A stretch of DNA of 64,000 bases from Dehalobacterium sp040766325. GTDB lineage: Bacteria; Bacillota; Dehalobacteriia; Dehalobacteriales; Dehalobacteriaceae. The position numbers were made by a program, and so were the translations under genes. Where the stretch lies: the NCBI GenBank assembly GCA_040766325.1, contig JAXGQR010000004.1, positions 1-64,000 of the forward strand. Direction: 5' to 3'. The notes under the pieces are model-generated. The model was not told the DNA's origin. It made no database searches and was given only the letters and a program-made list of their open reading frames with translations. Below, piece by piece: positions 20,760-28,703 of the stretch (within the stretch, counting starts at the first letter, position 1; the number at the start of each line of letters is the position of its first letter).

Positions 20760-21382
20760 TAAGCACAATAACTTTTAGGGTAATTAAATTGTATCAATCT
20801 CTGCAAGATTATATCATAAACTCTGCCTTTAAAGGGCTCGATCATACCAACAAGGAGTTTGACAATACTGGGCGGGGTATAAAATTCTCCTTCACTGGAG
20901 CCGAATTTCCCCAGGAAGTATTCATAAACCCGTCCCAAAATATCCTGGGCCTTTGATTCTTTATTTCCTAAATTAAATGAGAAAAGGTCAATTAATTCAC
21001 CCAGCTTGGTTTTATCCAGCTCCGGCCGGGCATAATTTTTGGGCAGCACACCTTTAAGGTTTTTGTTTTCCCTTTCAATAGCAATCATCGCATCATCAAT
21101 TATTTGGCCAATGGTGCTTTGTTTGGCGCTTTTTTTGATAAATTCCCATCTGGCACTTGGCGGAACAAAAAAGATATTGTCTGCGATGTAGGCATCTCTA
21201 TCTTCTTCAAAACCCTCCCCTTCAGCAACCAATTCGTTAAATTTTTCTTCAAAGCTGTCCGAAATGTATTTCAGGAAAATTAATCCTAATATTACCGCCT
21301 TGTAATCGGATGGCTGGATGTTACCCCTCAGTTTATCCGCCATCTCCCATAATTTGTTTTCAAATTCCAGGTTCACTGCCAT
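20759..21382 (-). pseudogene. hsdM: Type I restriction-modification methyltransferase HsdM, truncated
   Basis: The 207 residues match the N-terminal helical domain of HsdM (LWEMADKLRGNIQPSDYKAV) and the start of the methylase domain (GEFYTPPSIVKLLVGMI). The sequence leaves the family right after GRVYD, where DPCCGSGG (SAM-binding motif I) should follow, and ends 16 residues later. HsdM is normally about 500 residues, so this one cannot bind SAM. It lies 12 bp downstream of the methylase-like/TRD gene. Confidence 0.85.
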
Positions 21383-21394
21383 TTATAACCCCTC

Positions 21395-22984
21395 CTAGAT
21401 AAGTTCATTATATATCCGTTCTTTTATATTTGACCAGCGCACTTCCGCCTTTCTAACAGCGTCTTGATACTTCTGCAGTTCCTCGTAATATTGATCAATC
21501 ATTGCCTGCTGTTTATTTAGCGGAAGCAGGGGAATCTCCATTTCCATAATGTCAGCATAGTTGATATTCATAATCGTGGTGCCCCGCTGAAAGCTTTTGA
21601 TCAGGGCCAAACCCACCGGGCTTTCAAAGAAAATCTTGATAAACTCTCCCTTAACCTTATCCTTTGGCCTGATCACAATCAGATTGGCAGAGGCAATAAC
21701 GGTTTGATCTTGAGCTTCAAATACTGCGGACTTGATCGCCGTCCCCCGGCAAGATAGAACCACATCACCTGACGCCAATTCGTAGCGTTTCACTTTACGC
21801 TCATCTTCATCGATGGTGTCCATGTCATGATAATCTATCTCTCCCGTTTCGATATTGGAGATGTTAAGCACTGAAATGTTCCCCGGTGCAATGTCTTTCT
21901 TGAGAATTGATTTACCTCGGAACACCTCGGCGATATCTTTCAGCTTCACCTTGTGCAGAGTAGAACTATTAAACTTTTGAATATTTTCATCGTCTTCCGC
22001 CAGCAAAAGTTCTATGCGCCAGTCCTCATGGGATAAAAATTCTTTAGTTGATATTAACCTCTCATCTTTAAGTGCTATGGACCCCTTTTCCAGCCGAAAT
22101 GTGCCGATCTCAATTTTTTCTTTCGCTTCGGTGGATATGGAAAAAAGATAGGTCTTCACCGCCGTTGATGGCCTGAAGGTTCCTTCCGGTAGAATGAAGA
22201 TATTTTCCACATAATAGTTTTCCTTAATATGTGAGCGAAGTTTTTCAAATCCCATACTGGCAAAGGTAATCTTAGCGGGCACAATCATATCCAAAGTCCC
22301 CTGCTCACCTAAGTGACCTAGCATATTTTCCATGGCAATGCCGTCGCTGTCCCTGGTTAAGAATTCTTTACTCATCTCCTCAGGTCGATGTCCAAAAACA
22401 GGCAATGCATAGATATAATCAAATTTTTCATGGGCCAGGCACTCTGTATAAATGGACTCAAAGCGAATGGTGATATTTTCATAATCACCAAAGGCCAGCC
22501 GCAAAAGAATGTGCATAGGTTTATATTGTGTTGTAAAAGTAATTTCTGTCCCGGGCATCTGATCTACCATTACCCTTAGTCCGGATAAATGCTTTTCCGC
22601 CTCAGTAATCAGCACCCTCTTGGGATTAAGCTTTTTGATTCTTTCCCTGATATATCGGTTTAAGTAAACTGGGGAAATTATCATCCCCATCCGGTCATTT
22701 TGATAGATTTCCAAGGTAAAAGCGATTAAATCAATATCTTTTAAAACTTCAAAGAAATTATAAAAGTCAGCCCGATCAGCAGGAAAGAAGCCCAGCTCAT
22801 CTTCCGTGGTTTTCTTCATCACTTGAAAAAGCTTCTCTTTATCGGTCAAGATATCAAAGTTACAATCTTCTTCTATCTTCTTCAAAGTCATTTTGACACG
22901 CAGCATCTCTGTCAGCAACTGCTCTCGGGAAGAAATTTGCCTTTGATATAAGGCGTTTAACGCCACTTCTATGGTGTTCACCAT
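21395..22984 (-). CDS. Methylase-like domain fused to a type I specificity (TRD) domain
   Basis: An intact 529-residue protein with AAAGGAGG before ATG. Residues about 1-130 are a helical N-terminus. Residues about 145-310 resemble the second half of N6-adenine methylases (LGEQGTLDMIVPAKITFASM, NIFILPEGTFRPSTAVKTYL), but the catalytic NPPY/F motif position reads ALPVFG. Residues about 340-529 form an HsdS target-recognition domain (KLKDIAEVFRGKSILKKDI ... PLLPLNKQQAMIDQYYEEL). It could be a specificity subunit with a degenerate methylase module, working with a separate HsdM. No HsdR is present in the window. Confidence 0.75.
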   Translation of the reverse strand: MVNTIEVALNALYQRQISSREQLLTEMLRVKMTLKKIEEDCNFDILTDKEKLFQVMKKTTEDELGFFPADRADFYNFFEVLKDIDLIAFTLEIYQNDRMGMIISPVYLNRYIRERIKKLNPKRVLITEAEKHLSGLRVMVDQMPGTEITFTTQYKPMHILLRLAFGDYENITIRFESIYTECLAHEKFDYIYALPVFGHRPEEMSKEFLTRDSDGIAMENMLGHLGEQGTLDMIVPAKITFASMGFEKLRSHIKENYYVENIFILPEGTFRPSTAVKTYLFSISTEAKEKIEIGTFRLEKGSIALKDERLISTKEFLSHEDWRIELLLAEDDENIQKFNSSTLHKVKLKDIAEVFRGKSILKKDIAPGNISVLNISNIETGEIDYHDMDTIDEDERKVKRYELASGDVVLSCRGTAIKSAVFEAQDQTVIASANLIVIRPKDKVKGEFIKIFFESPVGLALIKSFQRGTTIMNINYADIMEMEIPLLPLNKQQAMIDQYYEELQKYQDAVRKAEVRWSNIKERIYNELI

Positions 22985-23015
22985 TGCCCTCCTTTCCTTG
23001 GTGCTTTATGCCATT

Positions 23016-23052
23016 ATTATACTATCCTTATTTAGTATGTCAATACTAAATA
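23016..23052 (-). promoter_or_regulatory. Promoter with overlapping perfect dyad upstream of the methylase/TRD gene
   Basis: On the minus strand TTGACA (23038-23043) is followed after 16 bp by TATAAT (23016-23021). A perfect inverted repeat, TATTTAGTAT-GTCA-ATACTAAATA (23029-23052), covers the -35 box. A repressor bound there would block RNA polymerase. No regulator gene is adjacent. Confidence 0.8.
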
Positions 23053-23075
23053 TATAATTATAGCCACACAAATAT

Positions 23076-23110
23076 AGCTCAACAATCAGTGATTTTCTGA
23101 CAGTTGAGCT
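23076..23110. other. Stem-loop in the intergenic region
   Basis: AGCTCAAC and GTTGAGCT arms (8 bp) enclose a shorter inner stem (TCAG/CTGA). There is no T-run directly after it on either strand, so it is not a standard terminator. It may end the upstream minus-strand operon weakly. Confidence 0.4.
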
Positions 23111-23134
23111 TCATGACTCATCATATTTTTTCTG

Positions 23135-23398
23135 CTACGAATCATTGCGTTTCGTTATCGCCTTTATGAAGGCTCTTTTTTTCATAGAACAATTATTGTA
23201 GCGTACTACTATTTTAGTTTTTAATTGGTCTGATCGTAATTCCGGCAACCCCATTTTCTTGATACAAGAATTCTGTCCTTGTCCAATGATAATGTCCGCT
23301 TGTTTATTAGAATTTTGATTTTTTCTTAAGCAAGGCACTGCTTGCATGTCGATATTAATCAGATTATATAAAACGCCCCACACGGGGGCATTAATCAT
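23135..23398 (-). CDS. Hypothetical small basic protein
   Basis: About 87 residues from ATG 23398, with GAGGTG upstream, directly after the TGA of the preceding membrane protein gene. It contains PCLRKNQNSNKQAD and LRSDQLKTKIVVRYNN and is Lys/Arg-rich at its C-terminus. I recognise no family. Tight coupling to the upstream stop is the main support. Confidence 0.3.
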   Translation of the reverse strand: MINAPVWGVLYNLINIDMQAVPCLRKNQNSNKQADIIIGQGQNSCIKKMGLPELRSDQLKTKIVVRYNNCSMKKRAFIKAITKRNDS

Positions 23399-23408
23399 CG
23401 CATACACC

Positions 23409-24272
23409 TCACCCGGAAGAAGGCTTGGGCGGCACTTCCTCCACCAGTGCGTCAGGATCCGGTTGAATCGGCTTCTTTGGGGCGTCCTCAGGAAGCGGAT
23501 TTGTCGATGCCATGTCCGGTGGCTGCACCGGTTTCTCCGGTGTTGTCATCTCTGGAGCCGGTTTTTCTTCTGCCGGGGGTTTCGTTGTTTCAGCTTTTTT
23601 GATTGGAGCAGTGGTTTTCTGATCGGTGGATGTTCCCTTTTTGGTGTCGGAAGTTACAGCGGGTACGTCCACCGGGGTCTGTGTTTTATTGGTTTTCGGT
23701 GGTTCGCTCTCTGATGATGCTGCTTTGGATGGTTTTGCTTCGGTTGAAGCTCGTTTCTCATTTATCTCGGTCTCTGATGATGCTCCTTCAGGTGGTTTTG
23801 CTTCGGTTGAAGCCGGTTCCTCTTTTGTCGGGGATTGTTCCGATTCCAAATTCTGAATGGTTTCCTTGGTCTGGAATTCCTCCAGATAGGCTCCATAAAA
23901 AAACGGTTCCCAATTGTACCAACCCAAAAGCATCAGAAGAAGAGGAAGCACCACCACAGGGGGTCTCCACCAGGCAACTGCTGCAATCAAAGCAAAGCCC
24001 GCCGCCCACATACAATAATGACAAGGGATTACTCCTGTCGTCTGCCACAGCCACAAGGAATATACAGTAAGCCCGGCATGAAAAAGAACGGCAAACCACA
24101 GCAGGTAGGATGTCAACTTATGTTTCGTCAGCATAACTGCGGCACAAAGGAGATAAAAAGCGATCCCCAGAAAGGACAGGGCATTTCCCCTGCCATACGC
24201 GGCTATCACTGCGCCGATTAAGGCGACAATAACAAGAAGTCTCTTATCTTTTAACAAAGAAGAAATCACCAA
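23409..24272 (-). CDS. Four-helix membrane protein with PCxxC motif and long charged tail
   Basis: 287 residues. Residues about 10-115 contain four or five hydrophobic helices. A PCHYCMW motif (about residues 84-90) precedes one helix, as in DsbB/VKOR-type disulfide carriers (PCxxC). Residues about 135-287 are a low-complexity Pro/Glu/Lys/Thr/Ser tail with two near copies of ASTEAKP (about 150-195), probably extended and outside the membrane. The gene may therefore handle thiols or disulfides at the cell surface, but only one Cys pair is present and the family is not certain. Confidence 0.5.
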   Translation of the reverse strand: MVISSLLKDKRLLVIVALIGAVIAAYGRGNALSFLGIAFYLLCAAVMLTKHKLTSYLLWFAVLFHAGLTVYSLWLWQTTGVIPCHYCMWAAGFALIAAVAWWRPPVVVLPLLLMLLGWYNWEPFFYGAYLEEFQTKETIQNLESEQSPTKEEPASTEAKPPEGASSETEINEKRASTEAKPSKAASSESEPPKTNKTQTPVDVPAVTSDTKKGTSTDQKTTAPIKKAETTKPPAEEKPAPEMTTPEKPVQPPDMASTNPLPEDAPKKPIQPDPDALVEEVPPKPSSG

Positions 24273-24372
24273 GGTACCCCCTCAAGAAAATGCCTTTTGT
24301 ATCCTGTCTTATGAAAAGCAAAAACACTTTTCCCTATCAATTCAACATGGGCAAGCTATTTCCTGCCAAAAA

Positions 24373-24415
24373 TTAAAAAGCCGGTCCGGGCTGTTTCTTA
24401 CTGCCCCTCCGGCTT
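24373..24415 (-). terminator. Terminator of cobT
   Basis: On the minus strand AAGCCGG and CCGGCTT enclose an inner GGGGCAG/CAGCCC-like stem and are followed by TTTTTAATTTTT. It lies about 100 bp after the cobT stop. Confidence 0.8.
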
Positions 24416-24513
24416 AGGATGTTGCTTATCTAACTCCAAGGTTTCTCATTTTAAATCCTTTAAGTCTTCTAAGTCTTAAATTTTGTATCATTTATTATAT
24501 CTTTTAGACATAC

Positions 24514-25629
24514 TTATCTGGTTAAAAACTCTCCGGTGCTAACGCCGGCTGTATCAAAGGTGGCCATCTCGTCAGCCACTTTCAGGGCGGCATCTACCAT
24601 GGGGAACATAAGGGCAGCGCCGGTACCTTCGCCTAGTCGCATTTCAAAATACAGTCTGGGTTTGAAACCAAGTTTTTCCAGGGCCACACTTTGCCCATAT
24701 TCTTCTGAACTATGAGAAGCAATCATATATTCTTTTACCAGGGGCGCAAATTTAACTGCGGTAAGGGCTGCGGATGCGGCGATAATCCCGTCTAAAATAA
24801 TAGGCACATGTTGGTAGGCAGCCTCTAAAATCGCCCCGGTAAGAGCGGCATGCTCCAATCCTCCTACTTTGGCCATCGTATCTAAAGGATCCTCCGGATC
24901 CGGTTGATTAATCTTAATCGCTTGTTTAATAACCTCTTGTTTATGTTTTAAAGCAGCATCCTTTAATCCGGTCCCTGTGCCGGTAACCTTTTCCACCGGC
25001 TCACCGGTAAAGACGGAAATAAGGGCCGAACTAGGCGTGGTATTCCCGATGCCCACCTCACCTGTTGCCAGGAGATTTACTCCGGAATCAATGGCTTGAG
25101 CCGCAATTTTGGCACCGGTAAGAATAGCCAGCAGGGCTTCCTTCTTGGACATCGCCGGCCCATGCAACATATTGTCCGTGCCGTTTTTAACCCGGTTTTC
25201 CATCAGTTCAGGGGGATCCAGGGGGCCGGCAATACCGATGTCGGTGCAGATTACTTCCGCTCCTCCATTTCGCGCCAAGACATTGATGCCTCCCCCGCCG
25301 CCAAAATAGCTATAAAACATTTGAGCAGTGATTTCCTGAGGAGCCGCACTGACACCTTCTGCGACCACACCGTGATCCCCGGCCATCAAAAGAACTGCTT
25401 TTCCTTTGATGGTGGGCTGTGAGGTGCGTTGAATCCCGGCCAGCTGTTGAGCAATATCCTCCAGAACGCCTAAGCTTCTGGTAGGCTTGATCTTGCTATC
25501 CACACGTTTTTGCATTGCGAGCATCGCTTCTTGATCTAGTTCTTCAATGCCCCGAACCAAGTCTTGTAAAGCTACTTCCAGTTCTTGTTCATTTGCTTTT
25601 TTAAGATTCTCTAAACCGTGTAATTTCAT
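24514..25629 (-). CDS. cobT: Nicotinate-nucleotide-dimethylbenzimidazole phosphoribosyltransferase
   Basis: CobT transfers phosphoribose from nicotinate mononucleotide to a lower-ligand base such as 5,6-dimethylbenzimidazole, giving the alpha-ribazole phosphate used in the nucleotide loop of B12. The 371 residues show the family motifs MAGDHGVVAEGVSA (about residue 82), GEVGIGNTTPSSALI (about 196) and the C-terminal RLGEGTGAALMFP, whose Glu is the catalytic base. The family is usually about 350 residues, so this is full length. ATG follows AAAGGAG. A cobalamin riboswitch lies upstream, so expression should fall when B12 is plentiful. The B12-dependent mutase encoded 4 kb away uses the product. 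Confidence 0.95.
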   Translation of the reverse strand: MKLHGLENLKKANEQELEVALQDLVRGIEELDQEAMLAMQKRVDSKIKPTRSLGVLEDIAQQLAGIQRTSQPTIKGKAVLLMAGDHGVVAEGVSAAPQEITAQMFYSYFGGGGGINVLARNGGAEVICTDIGIAGPLDPPELMENRVKNGTDNMLHGPAMSKKEALLAILTGAKIAAQAIDSGVNLLATGEVGIGNTTPSSALISVFTGEPVEKVTGTGTGLKDAALKHKQEVIKQAIKINQPDPEDPLDTMAKVGGLEHAALTGAILEAAYQHVPIILDGIIAASAALTAVKFAPLVKEYMIASHSSEEYGQSVALEKLGFKPRLYFEMRLGEGTGAALMFPMVDAALKVADEMATFDTAGVSTGEFLTR

Positions 25630-25671
25630 CTTTCCTAGTCTCCTTTGAATAATTTTTTTGATTTTTTTTAA

Positions 25672-25704
25672 AAAAATAAATTACCGCCACAATAGTTATT
25701 GTGG
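25672..25704 (-). terminator. Palindromic hairpin between riboswitch and cobT
   Basis: CCACAATA-GT-TATTGTGG is an 18-bp palindrome. On the minus strand it is followed by CGGTAATTTATTTTTTT. It could act as the terminator arm of the riboswitch expression platform. Confidence 0.5.
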
Positions 25705-25915
25705 TCGGGACTTTGCCTTCATCACCGCCGCTTTCCGTTACCCCGGAAAGACTTTACATTCTTAGGCAGGTCTCCTGACTCAGATTCAAGCGTTCCAAAC
25801 GCCCCTTCCCAGCATAGGCCAGTGGATTGGCGCGAACTCGTCTTTACAGTGGTGGGTCCGTCCCGGATTGCAACCGGATTCCCTATTCTCCCCCTATCGG
25901 GGCACCTAAGAACAA
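25705..25915 (-). promoter_or_regulatory. Cobalamin riboswitch
   Basis: Read on the minus strand, this segment has the B12-box-like AGTCAGGAGACCTGCCT, the upstream GCCACTG-like stretch (CCACCACTGTAAA) and the GGGAATCCGG/CCGGGACGG core of cobalamin riboswitches, in the right order and spacing before cobT. Binding of adenosyl- or methylcobalamin would switch off cobT. Confidence 0.88.
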
Positions 25916-26002
25916 TAATATATTCACTTTATATACAATCTAATTTTAACAGATAGGCGAAAAAAGTTCAATCCCAAAAATAAATCTATATCCGCTATCC
26001 GC

Positions 26003-27370
26003 TTAAACAACTCCTTGATCAATCATGGCGTCCGCCACTTTAACAAAGCCGGCGATATTGGCCCCGGCGACATAATTAATGTAGCCATCCTCCTGCTTGC
26101 CATAATGGACACATTGCTCATGAATATCCTGCATAATTGTGCGCAGCTTGTTGTCCACCTCATCACAGGTCCAGCATAGTCTCATGCTGTTCTGAGTCAT
26201 TTCCAATCCCGATACCCCAACGCCGCCGGCATTAACGGCTTTCCCCGGTGCAAAGAGAATCTTGGCATCATGGAAAGTCTCCATGGCTTCGATGGTAGAG
26301 GGCATATTAGCACTTTCCGCCACACAGGTGCAGCCGTTTTTTAAGAGAGTCTTGGCTGCTTCACAATCTAATTCATTTTGGGTCGCAGTTGGTACCGCAA
26401 TATCACAGGGCACCTCCCAAGGTCGTTTTCCTTCATGCCATTCTGCCCCAAATTTATCGGCATAGTCTTTGGCCGGACGGCGATATTTTACCCAGAGATC
26501 CTTCAGATATTCCAGCTTCTCACCTTGGATGCCGTCTTTATCATAGACATAACCAAATTCATCGCCGAAGGTTACCACTTTACCCCCCAGCTGGTTTACC
26601 TTTTCAATGAACATGGTACCTACATTCCCATAACCGGAGATAGTGATGGTTTTGCCCTCTACACTATCACCCCTGGTTTTCAACATTTCCTCCAGAAAAT
26701 ATCCGGTACCGTAGCCTGTAGCCTGAGGACGAATCAAGCTGCCACCCCAGTTGTAGCCTTTTCCGGTGAGAACACCGTTAAATTCATTCGTTATTCTTTT
26801 GTACTGACCGAAAAGATAACCAATTTCGCGTGCACCTACACCAATATCTCCTGCCGGCACGTCTGTGTTAGGTCCGATATGGCGGAAAAGCTCATTCATA
26901 AAAGACTGGCAAAAATGCATTACTTCGTTATCGCTTTTCCCCCGGGGATCAAAATCGGATCCGCCTTTGCCTCCGCCCAAAGGCAAGCCGGTAAGACTAT
27001 TCTTAAAAACCTGTTCAAAGGCTAAGAACTTCATCACACTCAAGTTTACACTGGGATGAAATCTTAATCCGCCCTTATAAGGACCGATAGCACTATTCAT
27101 TTCTACCCGAAAACCCCTGTTTACTTGAATTTCTCCTTGATCATCCACCCAGGGCACTCGGAAATAGATTACCCGCTCTGGCTCTACCATGCGTTCCAGT
27201 ATCTTTGCTTTTTTATACTGAGGGTTTTTATCCAGGAAAGGCATTAAGCTGGTCACGACCTCCTGAATCGCCTGGTGAAATTCTGTTTCCCCTTGATTCC
27301 TAGCAATGACCTTTTGCATAAACTGATTCAACTCTGGGGACAGTTCTTTAAAATCACAGCTTTGCTCCAC
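26003..27370 (-). CDS. gdhA: Glutamate dehydrogenase
   Basis: 455 residues, the length of hexameric bacterial GDH. It interconverts glutamate with 2-oxoglutarate and ammonia. The family signature LPLGGGKGGSDFDPRGKS contains the catalytic Lys (about residue 130). Residues AGDIGVGAREIGYLFGQY and ISGYGNVGTMFIEK (Rossmann dinucleotide site, about 240) follow. The C-terminus carries VSGLEMTQNSMR. The start is GTG, set by AAAGGAGGTAATCTCA. It lies downstream of the propionate genes on the same strand, feeding 2-oxoglutarate to the KOR enzyme. Cofactor preference (NADP or NAD) cannot be decided from this reading. Confidence 0.95.
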   Translation of the reverse strand: MEQSCDFKELSPELNQFMQKVIARNQGETEFHQAIQEVVTSLMPFLDKNPQYKKAKILERMVEPERVIYFRVPWVDDQGEIQVNRGFRVEMNSAIGPYKGGLRFHPSVNLSVMKFLAFEQVFKNSLTGLPLGGGKGGSDFDPRGKSDNEVMHFCQSFMNELFRHIGPNTDVPAGDIGVGAREIGYLFGQYKRITNEFNGVLTGKGYNWGGSLIRPQATGYGTGYFLEEMLKTRGDSVEGKTITISGYGNVGTMFIEKVNQLGGKVVTFGDEFGYVYDKDGIQGEKLEYLKDLWVKYRRPAKDYADKFGAEWHEGKRPWEVPCDIAVPTATQNELDCEAAKTLLKNGCTCVAESANMPSTIEAMETFHDAKILFAPGKAVNAGGVGVSGLEMTQNSMRLCWTCDEVDNKLRTIMQDIHEQCVHYGKQEDGYINYVAGANIAGFVKVADAMIDQGVV

Positions 27371-27429
27371 TGAGATTACCTCCTTTAAAAGTTTTTATAA
27401 AATTATTCTATAGTCAAAAACAAACCTAG

Positions 27430-27558
27430 TCATATATCTTCTTTCGGTGGGAAAACCTTGAGCAATCCTTTGATCAGTGCATAAAAGATAATTAGAACGC
27501 TAAAAACACCACCTAAATCGATGGCTATCACTTTCAATCCCAGACCGATTAAATCCAT
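27430..27558 (-). CDS. Small OadG/MmdD-like gamma-type subunit
   Basis: A 42-residue protein with AGAGGGAG before ATG. It has one hydrophobic helix (LGGVFSVLIIFYALIKGL) and a short polar C-terminus, the size and shape of the small membrane subunit of sodium-pumping decarboxylases (oadG family). It follows the beta-subunit remnant by 27 bp in the methylmalonyl-CoA operon. It is not long enough for most automatic gene calls. Confidence 0.6.
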   Translation of the reverse strand: MDLIGLGLKVIAIDLGGVFSVLIIFYALIKGLLKVFPPKEDI

Positions 27559-27585
27559 TTTGCTCCCTCTTTTAGATTAAGCAAG

Positions 27586-28096
27586 TTAGCCCATCAGTAA
27601 TAACGGTACCAATGCCAGGATGATACCCCCCGCCATCATCGAGCCGATCTGCCGGGTACACGAATCAGATTTCCAAACATTAATAAACCGATCAGGGATA
27701 CACTAATGGGTGCGATAATGCCCGCTGCCACTGTCACGCAAAGGGGAAATAAAATCAATACGCCGCAACAGAAATTGGCGCCAACCATTCCACAGCACAC
27801 TTTGAGGCGCCAAAAATCAAACAGGGAAAAATTCATTCATAATCCCCGAGTTATAGAAAATCTACAGCATGCCGGGATCCACAGGAAAGGCTTGGCCTTG
27901 CTGAAATATAAAATTTAAGGTGGGATATTGACCAGAATTGCCCCAAAACCAATGGACAATAAAAGCATAGGTTCATAATCCTTTTTATAGCTAAATAGAT
28001 TAAAGTACCGCCAATGATATACATTACTATGAATTGCCATTTAAACAGCAGTATTCCTTGTATCAATTCCTCCATTATCATTTCTTCCCTAGACAT
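27586..28096 (-). pseudogene. Sodium-pumping decarboxylase beta subunit (MmdB/OadB), badly deleted
   Basis: Three family segments survive. The N-terminus is MEELIQGILLFKWQFIVMYI (27990-28080). The middle part is ISVSLIGLLMFGNLIR with frameshifted flanks (27650-27830). The C-terminal RQIGSMMAGGIILALVPLLL ends at TAA 27586. OadB-type proteins have about 370 residues and ten or so helices that carry Na+. Here only about 510 bp remain, so roughly 200 residues, including the conserved NGGADGPT-type region, are gone. The pump cannot work from this locus. Confidence 0.8.
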
Positions 28097-28123
28097 CTCT
28101 TAATTCAGCAATAAATCGGCTAT

Positions 28124-28474
28124 TTAAACCAAAGTAAATAACAGGTCTCCTGCTTGTACGCTATCACCTTTCTTGACATGAATCCCATTAATTGTGCCGT
28201 TAACCGGGGCAACAATTTCATTCTCCATTTTCATAGCTTCCACAATCATAACCAGGTCATTTGCTTGAACAGACTGTCCTTCCTTAACTACCACATTCAA
28301 AATGGTCCCGGGTAGAGGGCTGGTCACTTCATTGGCAGCACCGGTTGCGATCGGTTTGGGAACAGACGGTTTCTCTACGGGAGCTTTCGGTGTTGCCGCT
28401 TTTGGTTGTACAGTCGGCACAGGCGGGGCAGCAGCTGCATTGTCTTTCATACCACCCACTTCTTCAATTTCCAC
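28124..28474 (-). CDS. Biotin carboxyl-carrier subunit of acyl-CoA decarboxylase/carboxylase
   Basis: The C-terminal biotinyl domain (about residues 45-116) has the lysine target EAMKMENEIVAPV. An Ala/Pro linker (about 15-40) precedes it. Upstream of the GTG at 28474 the frame stays open and encodes RKFNVTVNGETFAV, the usual N-terminus of these proteins, but the codon where ATG would sit is ATA (28516). Either a rare start, a point mutation or a true start at GTG 28474 is possible. The partner is the methylmalonyl-CoA decarboxylase, whose alpha subunit is absent here. Confidence 0.8.
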   Translation of the reverse strand: MEIEEVGGMKDNAAAAPPVPTVQPKAATPKAPVEKPSVPKPIATGAANEVTSPLPGTILNVVVKEGQSVQANDLVMIVEAMKMENEIVAPVNGTINGIHVKKGDSVQAGDLLFTLV

Positions 28475-28518
28475 CGCGAAAGTTTCTCCGTTTACGGTGA
28501 CATTAAACTTTCTTATGC

Positions 28519-28587
28519 TTATCTTCCCCTTTCCATAAATCCTTTACGAGATGCCATAATCTCTGTTGTACCCAGAGTTGACCACAT
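28519..28587 (-). CDS. Putative 22-residue small ORF in the propionate operon
   Basis: ATG 28587 follows GGAGGTCAATCT at ideal spacing and encodes WSTLGTTEIMASRKGFMERG before TAA. The same frame is open for another 24 codons upstream. It sits where the decarboxylase alpha subunit gene would be expected. It may be a genuine small protein or the end of a deleted gene. No family is recognised. Confidence 0.3.
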   Translation of the reverse strand: MWSTLGTTEIMASRKGFMERGR

Positions 28588-28703
28588 AGATTGACCTCCG
28601 GGCGCGCGCCTGATGGCGCTGAATTTAATATCTGCGACGGACCTTCCTGTATACTCATCTTTACATCACATTACAATATTCTGATCATCAAGACTTTTTA
28701 CCT

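Noticed and set aside
20693..20956. Plus-strand frame opposite the hsdM remnant
   Set aside because: No RBS, no recognisable protein, and fully covered by the hsdM frame on the other strand.
23603..24221. Plus- and minus-strand open frames overlapping the charged tail of the membrane protein
   Set aside because: They come from low-complexity Pro/Glu/Ser codons read in other frames and lack ribosome binding sites.
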